From Bradyrhizobium barranii subsp. apii (GTDB lineage Bacteria > Pseudomonadota > Alphaproteobacteria > Rhizobiales > Xanthobacteraceae), in assembly GCF_011516635.5 (NCBI RefSeq), contig NZ_CP096255.1:6446501-6510500 (forward strand): 64,000 nt of DNA, read 5' to 3'. Under the pieces are notes generated by a model. That model ran no database searches. It saw only the letters and a list, made by a program, of their open reading frames with translations, and was not told where the DNA came from. Numbering within the stretch: the stretch's first letter is position 1; every line of letters begins with the position of its first letter. Shown here piece after piece: positions 9,151-17,557 of the stretch. The position numbers and the translations under genes are program-made.

Positions 9151-9873
9151 GAGCTGGAAGACGTCCGCGCCTTCCAGGTGCATTTGGTCTCGACCGGCAT
9201 CTCATGGCCGGCGCTGAACCAGATCGTCTGTGCGCTACGGTTTTTCTACGGCGTCACGCTCGGCGAGGCGCTCATCCCAGAGCGCATTCCCTATGCGCGA
9301 GAACCGCGCAAGCTGCCGGTCGTTCTCAGCGCCGACGAAGTGGTTCAGTTTCTTGAAGCGGTATCGAGCCTGAAGAGCCGCGCCGCGCTCACCACCGCCT
9401 ATGCGGCCGGGCTCAGGGCCTCGGAGGTTGCGGGACTGCGGATCGAAGACATCGACAGCGCCCGCGGCGTCATCCAGGTGCGCCACGGCAAGGGCGCGAA
9501 GGATCGCAACGTGATGCTGTCGCCCCAGCTGCTGGGCATCCTGCGCACCTACTGGCGGCTCGCCCGGCCGCGGCTTTATCTGTTCCCTGGTCGTGACGAA
9601 GATCATCCGATCGATCAGACCGTGCTGCATGCCGCCTGCCGGTCGGCGGTGAAGGCTGCGGGCCTGACCAAGCGCGTCACGCTGCACACGCTGCGCCACA
9701 GCTTCGCGACACATCTTCTCGAGAACGGAACCGATATCCGGATCATCCAGGTCTTGCTCGGGCACAATAATTTGTCGTCGACAGCGCGCTACACGCAGGT
9801 CGCCACCGATACGATCCGAGCGACGCAGAGCCCGCTCGATCGCCTGTCGCTGGAGGTGACGCCACCTGGATGA
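9151..9873 (+). pseudogene. Tyrosine recombinase of the IS91-like element, 3' part with catalytic domain
   Basis: Contains the full catalytic set of the lambda-integrase family: Arg in AGLRASEVAGL, HTLRHSFATHL (His-x-x-Arg), LLGHNN and the nucleophile Tyr in ARYTQVATD. Only the first 46 residues are displaced by the IS5 insertion. It resembles XerC/XerD-like recombinases but is an IS accessory gene here, not the chromosome-dimer resolvase. Confidence 0.88.
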
Positions 9874-11120
9874 CCCGCAGCGGGATGCGGGTCATGACCC
9901 GCTCCGACATCCGCTCCAACAGGCCCGCCATCGAGATTGCCGATATTCTGCGCCGGCATGGCGACGCCTATCGCCGTGTACATGCCGGTCATCTGGGGCG
10001 GGTCGAGCGGCGCGTGATGAGCGCGATCGTTGCGTGCCGGACCGAGGCGCTCGGCGGCCACATGCAGGCTTGCGACGACTGCGGCACGACACGCGTTGCC
10101 TATAATTCCTGCCGCAATCGGCACTGTCCGAAGTGTCAGGGGAGAGCCCGAGCCGCGTGGCTCGCCGCGCGTCAAGCCGACCTGCTTCCGGTTCCCTATT
10201 TCCACGTCGTCTTTACACTTCCCGCACCGATCGCCGCGATCGCTTTCCAGAACAAGGCCGTCGTCTATGCCATCCTGTTCAAGGCTGCCGCCGAGGCGAT
10301 GACGACGCTCGCCGCCAATCCACGCCGGCTCGGCGGTGCGATCGGCGGCGTCGCCGTCCTCCACACCTGGGGACAGACGCTGATGCATCATCCCCACGTC
10401 CATTGCGTCGTTCCGGGTGGCGGCCTCTCGCCCGATGGCGCGCGCTGGACCGCTTGCCGACCGAACTTCTTCCTGGCCGTCAAACCGTTGTCCAGACTAT
10501 TTCGCACACTTTTTCTCAAACGTCTGTCGGCAGCCTTCAACTCCGGTGCCTTGCGTTTCTTCGGCGATCTCGGAGCTCTGGCCGAGCCGGCTGCCTTTGC
10601 GGCCCACCTCGACGCCATGCGACGCATCAACTGGGTTGTTTACGCCAAGCGGCCCTTCGGCGGACCCGCACAGGTCCTGGCCTATCTCGGCCGCTACACC
10701 CATCGCGTCGCGATCGCCAACAGCCGGCTCGTCGCACTCGACGACGATCATGTCGCCTTCTCATGGAAGGACTATCGCCAAAACAGCGCGACAAAGATCA
10801 TGAATCTCAAGCCCGATGAGTTCATTCGCCGTTTCCTGCTTCATACGCCGCCTGACGGCTTCCACCGCATCCGCCACTTCGGCTTCATGGCCAACCGCCA
10901 TCGCGCTGCCAAGCTCGCCCTTTGCCGCGAACTTCTCGATCATGAGCGAACAGCCCCAAACGATGGCCAGCCGTCGCCTGTGGATTCGGAGGCTCAAACC
11001 TGGGCCGAGGTTCCTGCCTGTCCCGATTGTGGTGGCGTCATGCGCATCATTGAGCGCTTTCGACATAGCTTCAGACGCCCCAGCCCTCGAACATCACCGT
11101 TCCGATGCGACACATCGTGA
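9870..11120 (+). CDS. IS91-family transposase (HUH/Y2 rolling-circle type)
   Basis: 416 residues. The N-terminal zinc finger is CDDCGTTRVAYNSCRNRHCPKC; the histidine motif is HHPHVHCVVPGGGL, coordinating metal; the tyrosine region is YLGRYTHRVAIAN, supplying the two nucleophiles. These enzymes nick single-stranded ends and move by rolling circle. The start overlaps the recombinase stop (ATGA). Probable true start may be one of the next in-frame Met codons, since the first 12 residues carry no conserved sequence. The C-terminal CPDCGG pair suggests a second zinc site. Confidence 0.9.
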   Translation: MTRSGMRVMTRSDIRSNRPAIEIADILRRHGDAYRRVHAGHLGRVERRVMSAIVACRTEALGGHMQACDDCGTTRVAYNSCRNRHCPKCQGRARAAWLAARQADLLPVPYFHVVFTLPAPIAAIAFQNKAVVYAILFKAAAEAMTTLAANPRRLGGAIGGVAVLHTWGQTLMHHPHVHCVVPGGGLSPDGARWTACRPNFFLAVKPLSRLFRTLFLKRLSAAFNSGALRFFGDLGALAEPAAFAAHLDAMRRINWVVYAKRPFGGPAQVLAYLGRYTHRVAIANSRLVALDDDHVAFSWKDYRQNSATKIMNLKPDEFIRRFLLHTPPDGFHRIRHFGFMANRHRAAKLALCRELLDHERTAPNDGQPSPVDSEAQTWAEVPACPDCGGVMRIIERFRHSFRRPSPRTSPFRCDTS

Positions 11121-11505
11121 GCCAAGTCATGTCGTGCACGACGATCATCATTCGTCATTTCGCTCCCAGCGTCTCGATCATCGCGGACGATGTCGAATCC
11201 GTGCTGTCACACTGCGCGACAACAACCGTCCGATGCAGCAAAAGGCCTATCGCGATCTCAGGCGAAGCGCGTCTGATCTCAACTCTTCCAGGATGCGCAC
11301 TCCTGTGTCTCTGCCTCACGCGCCGAGCCAGCAGATCGGGCATGGCGATCTCGAACAATCCCCATAGCTGCAAAACCGCGAATAGCCTCCCGCGCCTTCG
11401 TTCAATCCGGCTTCAATGAGGTCGCGTCATAAGCGCCTGCCGCGCCCTCGCGTGAGCGCGACCTCACAGAACCCTCCAGATTCCCAAAACGGCGCGAGTC
11501 AGATT
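11121..11505 (+). other. 3' region of the IS91-like element with probable oriIS hairpin
   Basis: About 385 bp without a gene. A perfect 10-bp inverted repeat (TGAGGTCGCG 11417-11426 with CGCGACCTCA 11457-11466) lies about 40 bp before the CAAG target. IS91-family elements have such hairpins at oriIS, where transposase starts rolling-circle transfer. Confidence 0.5.
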
Positions 11506-11538
11506 CAAGCTGCATGCTGGCGAGGGAGGCCAGCATGT

Positions 11539-12485
11539 ATGGCCAGGGCGCTTTCGGTTGATCTTCGCCAAAGGGTGGTAGCCGCGATTGACGGTGGCAT
11601 GTCCTGTCGACAGGCTGCTGAGCGCTTTGGTGTCAGCGCGGCCAGTGCGATCCGCTGGCGCGCTCGCCTCAAGAAAGTTGGCGACATCGTTCCTAAACGC
11701 CAGGGCGGTGACCGCAAATCGCAGCGCATCGAAGCGCATTCGCAATTGATTCTGGAGGCGGTGACAGCGAGGCCGGATATCACGCTTGCCGAGTTGCGAG
11801 AACTGTTGAAACGTCATGGAATATCGACTGGCATCGCGTCGCTCTGGCGTTTTTTCCAGCGCAGAAAGATCACACTTAAAAAAAGACAGCGCACGCCGCC
11901 GAGCAACGGCGCGGCGATATAAATGCCGCACGTGAGGAGTGGTTCGAAGGGCAAATCGACCTTGACCCTGAGCGTCTCGTCTTCATCGACGAAACCAGCG
12001 CCAACACCAAAATGGCGCGGCGTTACGGGCGCTCGCCACGCGGCGAGCGATGTCGTGCAGCTATCCCACACGGACATTGGAAGACGACGACGTTCACCGC
12101 TGGATTGCGCTCCGACGGTCTGATCGCGCCGCTTGTTCTGGACGGTCCAATGGATGGCGACGCTTTCCTGGCCTACGTCGAGCAATTGCTCGCCCCATCG
12201 CTGCGGCCGGGCGATACCGTTATCATGGACAACTTGCCCGCTCACAAGGTCCATGGCGTTCGAGAGGCCATCCAGGCGGTCGGAGCTAGCCTGCTCTATC
12301 TTCCGCCCTACAGTCCAGACTTCAACCCGATTGAAATGGCCTTCTCCAAACTGAAAGCGCTGTTGCGGGCCGCCGCAGCCCGCACCATGCCCGATCTCTG
12401 GCAAGCAATCGCCAACGCTCTCAAACGCTTCTCACCCGAGGAATGTCAAAATTATCTCGTCGCGGCTGGTTACGACGCAACGTGA
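11539..12485 (+). CDS. IS630-family transposase with programmed -1 frameshift
   Basis: The first frame starts at ATG 11539 (MARALSVDLRQRVV) and gives the helix-turn-helix domain (SCRQAAERFGVSAASAIRWR). It would stop at 11920-11922. The catalytic half lies in the -1 frame: LVFIDETSANTKMARRYGR, then VIMDNLPAHK and YLPPYSPDFNPIEMAFSKLK, i.e. the DDE triad of the Tc1/mariner superfamily. Slipping back one base at A7G (11878-11885) gives KKKTAHAAEQRRGD and links the frames without loss, as in relatives annotated with programmed frameshifts. Both halves look intact, so the enzyme may be functional even though the element's left end is displaced. Confidence 0.88.
11878..11885 (+). promoter_or_regulatory. 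Slippery heptamer for -1 frameshift in the IS630 transposase
   Basis: Seven A followed by G (A AAA AAA G) occurs exactly where the two transposase frames overlap. It is the classical bacterial transposon slip site; I did not identify a stimulatory structure downstream. Confidence 0.7.
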
Positions 12486-12498
12486 TCGGAAAACGCTC

Positions 12499-12762
12499 TA
12501 GAAAGAGCGTGCGGTCGAGGCCGCGGATAGCGCGGTAATCGACATCCTCGACGCAGGCGGCATGACGCAGCTTGGCGGCTCGAGCTCTGCTTTCGAACCG
12601 CTTTTGCTGGCGCAGCGTTTTCTCGTGTTCCAGGAGCAACGCCAGCCATTCGGCGTGTTCGAGGCTGCGCGCTTCGGACTGGGCATCGAGGTCCTTGAAG
12701 CCTTTGGCCATACCGTGGAGACCAAGGCTATGCAGCAGGTCGAGGGTGGGATGGGTGAGCAT
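12499..12762 (-). pseudogene. istB: Outer IS21 istB, 5' part
   Basis: Starts at 12762 (MLTHPTLDLLHSLGLHGMAKG) after AAAGGATT and encodes the N-terminal IstB domain up to RGLDRTLF. The IS630 insertion at TA 12499-12500 then separates it from the ATPase core at 7443-7931. Confidence 0.88.
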
Positions 12763-12776
12763 GCTGGATAATCCTT

Positions 12777-13524
12777 TCAATGGAAGTAACCGGGGCCGCG
12801 CAGATTGGGATGTTCGATGATCGCGTCCTCGGTATCGCGAGAACTGCGTTCGAGCTTGTTGGCGATGATGGAGGCGATGCTCTTGTAGGTCAGTGCGCTG
12901 ACCGCGACCGCGCGGGCCGCGATCAGCTCGGCGCGTTCGGGATCAATATCCTTGAACAGCCGAAGCACGCCGAGACAGGTCCGGAATCCCTGTTCGGGAT
13001 GAGGCCGATTGGCCAGGATGGCGAGAACGAGCCCCTCGGTGTTGGGCCCGATCGACCGCCCCCAGCGCCGGAATCGATCGGGAGTCCACTCGGCGTAACG
13101 CCGATGCGCACTGGGCATGTGATCGGGATCAGTGCCGTGCCGGCGGCCGCCATAACGGCGCTGGTGAGCAGCAACACGCAAACCCCGATGGAACAACTCG
13201 ATGGTCCGGGTGGTGGCGCGAACGTCGACCTGCTCCCGGATCAGGCCGTGTGGAACTGAGTAGAAGAAGCCGTCGACCTCGACGTGATAATCGAGCGAGA
13301 CGCGGGCCAGGAGCCATTCCGCGAACTGATAGTCGGCATCCGGCAACGGCGCCAGGACAGGCTGCATCTCGACGGTCTCGAACAATTGTCGGCGGCTGAC
13401 GCCGATCCGGCGCATGACGTGGGCGTTGATGCGCTCCAGCGCGGCGGCGATTGCCGCATTCGCCTCAGCCAGCGAGAAGAAGGTCTGCCGGCGAAGCCGC
13501 CCGAGGATATAGGTCTGGGCAAAA
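12777..13524 (-). pseudogene. istA: Outer IS21 istA, 3' part
   Basis: C-terminal half of the IstA transposase (FAQTYILGRLRRQTFFSLAE through HPNLRGPGYFH). It continues the fragment at 16071-16868; the junction is the 7-bp duplication GGCAAAA created by the inner IS21. Restored, istA is 1,539 bp and 512 residues. Ends 15 bp before the istB start, the usual istAB arrangement. Confidence 0.9.
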
Positions 13525-13623
13525 TGCATATTTCAGTGATCGTGAGCAGCGATTTCGCGCGATCATGAGCGCCGAATTCAGACGATCGTGAGCAGCCTCG
13601 CTCCGGCCGAGGCGGTGATAGGG

Positions 13624-14385
13624 TCAGCGTTCTGGCTGCTCGTCAAGGGTGATGGTTTTGGCGTTGCGTTTTCGCATGCTTTCGCCAGCAAGCTGGAGGC
13701 GGTGAGCGTTGTGGACGAGGCGATCCAGAATCGCGTCGCCTAGCGTGGGATCTCCGATAACTTCGTGCCATGTGTCCACAGGGAGTTGGCTGGTTACGAT
13801 GGTGGAGGAGCGGCCATGGCGATCGTCAAGGATTTCCAGTAGATCGCGCCGCTCGGCAGCGGTGAGCACCGACAATCCCCAATCATCCAAAATCAGAACC
13901 TGGGCGCGGCCAAGGGTTTTGAGCAAGCGGGCATAACGTCCATCGCCCCGCGCGAGCCCCAACGCTTCGAACAATCTTGGGACGCGGTGATAGAGGACCG
14001 AGCGATTATCTCGGCAGGCCTTGTGGCCGAGGGCACAGGCTAACCAACTTTTGCCCAATCCGGTCGCCCCGGTTATGAGCAAATTCTCGTGGCGATCGAT
14101 CCAGTCGCCGCTGGCGAGCTTGGCGAAGACGGCCCGGTCGATACCCCGCGGCGTGCGCAAATCGACGTCCTCCACGCAGGCATTCTGGCGGAGCGAGGCC
14201 AGCTTGAGGCGCGTGGTGAGCCGCCTGGTGTCGCGTTCCGCCGCTTCCCGGTCGACCAGCAGGCCGATGCGATCTTCGAACGGCAAGGCTTCGAGATCAG
14301 GCGATCGTCGCTGCTCCTCGAAGGCCTTGGCCATGCCGCTCAAGCCGAGCTCGATCAGGCGTTCGTGGGTGGGATGGTTGAGCAT
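13624..14385 (-). CDS. istB: IstB-like ATPase of the inner IS21 element
   Basis: 253 residues, full length. AAA+ helper that forms oligomers on DNA and activates IstA. Walker A is TGATGLGKSWLACALG, Walker B is VLILDDWGLSVL, and the arginine-finger region is TSQLPVDTWHEVIGDPTLGD. It starts 16 bp after the istA stop. Confidence 0.95.
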   Translation of the reverse strand: MLNHPTHERLIELGLSGMAKAFEEQRRSPDLEALPFEDRIGLLVDREAAERDTRRLTTRLKLASLRQNACVEDVDLRTPRGIDRAVFAKLASGDWIDRHENLLITGATGLGKSWLACALGHKACRDNRSVLYHRVPRLFEALGLARGDGRYARLLKTLGRAQVLILDDWGLSVLTAAERRDLLEILDDRHGRSSTIVTSQLPVDTWHEVIGDPTLGDAILDRLVHNAHRLQLAGESMRKRNAKTITLDEQPER

Positions 14386-14401
14386 ACAGGTCTCCTTGGC
14401 T

Positions 14402-15943
14402 TCAGTGAAAATAATCGCGGCCGCGGATGTTGCCGTGGCGCAGGGGTTGGTGTTCGGAGGGCTCGTCGAGAAAGGTACGATCCAGACCGTTCTGGAGGAT
14501 GGAGCGGATCGAGGCGACGGATCGCGCCTTGATCAGAATGCCGCGCCGGCAGGCCGCTTCGACGCGCTCCGCGCTGTAGCTTTTGACCAGTGACAGAATG
14601 CCGAGGCAGGTGCGAAAGCCTTGCTCGGGATGCGGCCGGGCCGCGATCACGGCCTGGAAGAAGGCGGCGGTCGACGGACCGATCCGCTCGCCGGCGACGA
14701 TCACTCCGGCGGGCGTCCATTGACCGTAGCGCCGATGGGCGCTGGGCATATGGTCGGCGATGGTGGTGTGGCCCCGCCGGTTGGGCGCGCGGGCGTGGCT
14801 GGCGATCCTGCGGCCGTTGTGGAAGATCTCGACCGTTCTGTCATCGATGCGTGCGTCGACAAGCTCACGGATGAGCCGATACGGCGCGGAATACCAGTGT
14901 CCATCGATCTCGATATGATAGTCGGGGCCGATCCGGCATCGCTTCCAGCGTGCGAAAGCGTAAGCCTGGTCCGGCAGCTTTGTAAGCTTGGGCTTGTCGA
15001 GCTCGGCGAACAGTTCGGCGCGACTGGCGCCAAAGTCGCGCATCTGCCTTGCATTGAGTTCGACGACGAGTGTTTTGATGGCTGCGTTCAGCTCCGCCAA
15101 CGAAAAGAAGCGTTGGTTGCGCAGCCGCGCCAGAATCCATCGCTGGGCGACTTGCACCGCAACTTCGACCTTTGCCTTATCTTTTGGGCGCCGCGGCCGG
15201 GCTGCGAGAATGGCCGTGCCGTAATGGCTCGCCATCTCGGCATAGGTTCGGTTGAGGCCGGGATCGTGGCGGTCGGGATTGGTGACGGCGGCCTTGAGAT
15301 TGTCGCAGACTACGAATGTCGGCACGCCGCCGAGGAAGGCGAAAAGATTGATGTGGACCCGGATCCAGTCGGCGAGCCCCTCGCTTGGACAGGCCTCGGC
15401 ATAGGTATAGTTGGAGGCGCCCATCGCCGCGACGAACAGCTTCATCGACTGCACTTCCCCGTTTGAGGGATCGATGACGTCGATGGTGTCGCCGGCGAAA
15501 TCCACGAAAACCTTCTCGCCGCCCAGATGCGTCTGCCGCATCGAAGGCCGGGCTCGCCCCTTCCAGGCCTCGTACGTCGTGCAGAACCAGGTGTAGCCGA
15601 AGCCATCGGGATGGGTGGCGCGATACTCGTCCCACAGCAGCCGACGGGTCACGTTGCGTCGGCGCAGCTCCTTGTCGACATAGCCCCAGTCGGGAACGGC
15701 CCGCTGGGGGCTCTGCGACGCAGGCCTCGGCGCCGGGAAAAGCAGCAGCTCCAGGTCCTCGTCGCTCATTCCGGCCGGCAACGGCCAGTTCAGCCCGGCA
15801 GCCCCGGCTCGGCGTAGATAGCTGTGCACGGCGCCGTTGCTGATGCCCAAGGTGCGCGCGATGGCTCGCTCCGGCAAGCCTTGAACATGTTTTAAGCGGA
15901 GAACCTCTTTGATCCGGCGCATCGACAATCTCTGGGTGGGCAT
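14402..15943 (-). CDS. istA: IstA transposase of the inner IS21 element
   Basis: 513 residues. N-terminal helix-turn-helix (MRRIKEVLRLKHVQGLPERA), then a DDE integrase-type core with Asp in KVFVDFAGDTIDV, Asp in FVVCDNLKAAV and Glu in KDKAKVEVAVQVAQR, followed by the C-terminal domain (MPSAHRRYGQWTP; RPHPEQGFRTCLGIL). Normal family length and no interruptions. Confidence 0.95.
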   Translation of the reverse strand: MPTQRLSMRRIKEVLRLKHVQGLPERAIARTLGISNGAVHSYLRRAGAAGLNWPLPAGMSDEDLELLLFPAPRPASQSPQRAVPDWGYVDKELRRRNVTRRLLWDEYRATHPDGFGYTWFCTTYEAWKGRARPSMRQTHLGGEKVFVDFAGDTIDVIDPSNGEVQSMKLFVAAMGASNYTYAEACPSEGLADWIRVHINLFAFLGGVPTFVVCDNLKAAVTNPDRHDPGLNRTYAEMASHYGTAILAARPRRPKDKAKVEVAVQVAQRWILARLRNQRFFSLAELNAAIKTLVVELNARQMRDFGASRAELFAELDKPKLTKLPDQAYAFARWKRCRIGPDYHIEIDGHWYSAPYRLIRELVDARIDDRTVEIFHNGRRIASHARAPNRRGHTTIADHMPSAHRRYGQWTPAGVIVAGERIGPSTAAFFQAVIAARPHPEQGFRTCLGILSLVKSYSAERVEAACRRGILIKARSVASIRSILQNGLDRTFLDEPSEHQPLRHGNIRGRDYFH

Positions 15944-16070
15944 CGGCCTTCCTCGTTCACTGACGAGGCAGTTCCTAAGCCGGTTGAGTTGTCGGCCGAA
16001 GCGGGCTGAGTTGCTGAAAAGCTGCTCACGATCCCCTGAAATCCGTGCTCACGATCCCGCGAAACATGCA

Positions 16071-16868
16071 GGCAAAACGCACTCCGGCTTCCACTTTTGC
16101 CTTATCCCGGGGCTTTCTTGGCCGTGCCGGAAGGATGCCAACGCCGTAATGGGACGCCATCATCCCGTAGCTGCGATTGATTTCGGGGTCGTAGAACGAC
16201 GCCCGGTGCACGCCGGACTTCAGATTGTCAGGGACGACGAGGCGTGGCACCCCGCCAAAGAACCGGAACATTCGGACATGAGCCTCGATCCAGTCCGGAA
16301 GTGTCTGCGTCCAGGTCGCCTCGGCGTAGGTGTAATTCGAGGCGCCAAGCACGGCGACGAAGATCTCCGCGTCGCGCACAACCCCGGTTGCGCGATCAAC
16401 GATCATGATCTTCTTGCCGGAGTAATCGACAAAGACCTTGTCGCCGGCCGGATGGTCCTGCCGCATCGTCGGAGACAGCCGCCGCTCGAATTCCCGGAAT
16501 AAATCGCAGAACCGGCTGTAGCCATAACCTTCCGGATGGACCGCCCGGTACTCCTCCCACAGCACCATCAGATTGACGCCAGGCCGCTTCAGCTCACAGG
16601 CCAGCGAGGCCCAATCCGGCTCCCGGCGCCGGCGGAAGCCGCGCCTGACGCCGGCATGGGCAAACAGACGTTGTTCAAGAACGGCGTCGGTCAGATCGCC
16701 CGCCAAAGGCCACGCCAGCCCGGCAGTCGAGGCACGCTTGAGATTGTCCTGGATCGTGCTGCGCGCCACCCCGAGCGTGCGCCCGATCTCCCGGGCGCTC
16801 ACCCCATCACGGGCAAGCCGCAGCATCTGTCGTATCTGTCGCATGGTCAGTTCTCTCTTGGCCGGCAT
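16071..16868 (-). pseudogene. istA: Outer IS21 istA, 5' part
   Basis: I place the start at 16868 (MPAKRELTMRQIRQ). The fragment has the helix-turn-helix (VSAREIGRTLGVARSTIQDN) and most of the catalytic core: Asp in KVFVDYSGKKIMIVD, Asp in LVVPDNLKSGV, Glu in DKAKVEAGVRFA. The inner IS21 cuts it just after the catalytic Glu; the present frame runs 14 codons into that element and stops at 16026. Confidence 0.9.
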
Positions 16869-16943
16869 CCGCTTCCCCTCGTGGATCAACGAGGGACTTG
16901 ATGCCTGAAGGACTGACCCAAACGAAAACGCCGACTTCCAAAA

Positions 16944-17063
16944 CCCGGCCGGCTTCAAATCGGAATGCCGGCCGGTTTCATTTCGGAATCGTGGCCGGCT
17001 TCAAATCGGAACGATGGCCGGCTTCAAGTCGGAATACCCGGCCGGAATAAATCGGAATCCGCA
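16944..17063. repeat. Right terminal repeat array of the outer IS21 element
   Basis: Five degenerate direct units of about 20-26 bp built on GGCCGGCTTCAAATCGGAA, ending in ATCCGCA at the element boundary. They match the left-end units in inverted orientation and are expected transposase binding sites. Confidence 0.8.
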
Positions 17064-17069
17064 GTTCAT

Positions 17070-17370
17070 GGCGCCGCAGGGTCGGTTCGGCCTGATCGAC
17101 GATCCCCCGGAGTTCGCCGTGAGCACCTTCAAGGGCAAGGCGATCTCGGTACACTGGGAATCGATGTTCACGCGCTCCTCTTTCCAGACGCCCGACATGA
17201 TCGCGCAGCATCATCTGCTCAACGACGTCTCCGACCTCATCGACAAGGGCGTGCTGCGCACCACGCTCGACCAGACCTTTGGCACGATCAACGCGGCCAA
17301 CCTCAAGCGCGCGCATGCGCTGCTCGAAAGCGGCAAGTCGCGCGGGAAGATCGTGTTGGAGGGGTGGTAG
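17070..17370 (+). pseudogene. Zinc-type alcohol dehydrogenase / quinone oxidoreductase, 3' part
   Basis: The C-terminal 100 residues of the enzyme begun at 6603 (MAPQGRFGLIDDPPEFAV through KSRGKIVLEGW). It has no start signal of its own. The element's GTTCAT duplication precedes it at 17064-17069. Codon use and frame are intact, so the disruption looks recent. Confidence 0.93.
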
Positions 17371-17398
17371 CAGTCACAACGTTAGGGCGAAGCTGCGT

Positions 17399-17523
17399 AA
17401 GGTGGGCAAAGGCGCGCTCGCGCCGTGCCCACCATCTCGCAACGGGTGCGACAAAAGTGGTGGGCACGCTTCCGCCTTCGCTCTTCGAGCTACGGCGGAC
17501 AAGTCGCTTTGCCCACCCTACGG
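17399..17523. repeat. Intergenic repeat, copy A, inverted relative to copy B at 18421
   Basis: Runs from AAGGTGGGCAAAGG to CTTTGCCCACCCTACGG. Read in reverse complement, the sequence at 18421-18554 matches it closely, including GGGCACGCTTCCGCCTTCG. The two copies bracket the SDR gene. It also has internal complementarity (GGTGGGCAAAG with CTTTGCCCACC), so each copy can fold on itself. Confidence 0.75.
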
Positions 17524-17557
17524 TGCCACGCTTCCGGTGCCATGCCTTCGCGTAGTC

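Larger units (their letters stand above)
7970..11505 (+). mobile_element. IS91-like element with tyrosine recombinase and Y2-type transposase
   Basis: Two plus-strand genes, a tyrosine recombinase and an IS91 transposase overlapping by ATGA (9870-9873), form a combination seen in rhizobial IS91 relatives. The right end is followed directly by CAAG (11506-11509), one of the two tetranucleotides IS91 uses as target. A 10-bp inverted repeat near that end fits an oriIS. Boundaries are inferred from the IS630 sequence on each side and may be off by the 4 bases GATT that occur at both junctions. Length without the internal IS5 is about 2.6 kb. Confidence 0.7.
7934..12498 (+). mobile_element. IS630-family element interrupted by an IS91-like element
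   Basis: Inverted ends GAGCATTTTCCGACC (from 7934) and, at the other side, GATCGGAAAACGCTC (ending 12498) are flanked by the TA dinucleotide (7932-7933 and 12499-12500), the IS630/Tc1 target rule. Only 36 bp of its left end (7934-7969) remain attached before the IS91-like insert; the transposase gene is complete on the right. Without the insert the element is about 1.03 kb, typical for the family. It sits in istB of the outer IS21. Confidence 0.88.
13525..16070 (-). mobile_element. Inner IS21-family element, apparently complete
   Basis: 2,546 bp with ends TGCATATTTC (13525) and the inverted TGCATGTTTC (ending 16070), and 7-bp duplications GGCAAAA (13518-13524 and 16071-16077). Subterminal repeats of GATCGTGAGCAGC occur at both ends. 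Both istA and istB are open and full length, so this copy is a candidate active element. It is distinct in sequence from the outer IS21. Confidence 0.93.
7316..17063 (-). mobile_element. Outer IS21-family element, itself carrying four other insertion sequences
   Basis: Ends are TGCGGATTCCGA (7316-7327) and its inverted copy ending CA at 17063, flanked by 6-bp duplications GTTCAT (7310-7315 and 17064-17069). Both ends carry multiple repeats of a CCGGCTTCAAATCGGAAT-like unit, typical of IS21 transposase binding sites. istA and istB lie on the minus strand; each is interrupted by a further element. Subtracting the inserts (2,553 bp and 4,567 bp including their duplications) leaves about 2.63 kb, a normal IS21 length. 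It cannot supply its own IstA or IstB now. Confidence 0.92.

Noticed and set aside
7966..11505. GATT at both ends of the IS91-like element as a 4-bp target duplication
   Set aside because: IS91-type elements do not make duplications and the right end sits at CAAG; the match is short enough to be chance. I keep the boundary as approximate.
12012..12485. Second IS630 frame as a separate gene
   Set aside because: It continues the first frame through the A7G slip site; the Met at 12012 lies inside the conserved catalytic domain.
16944..17063. CRISPR-like array of regularly spaced repeats
   Set aside because: Units are degenerate, spacers are only a few bases, and the same units occur at the opposite end of the element: IS21 terminal binding sites.
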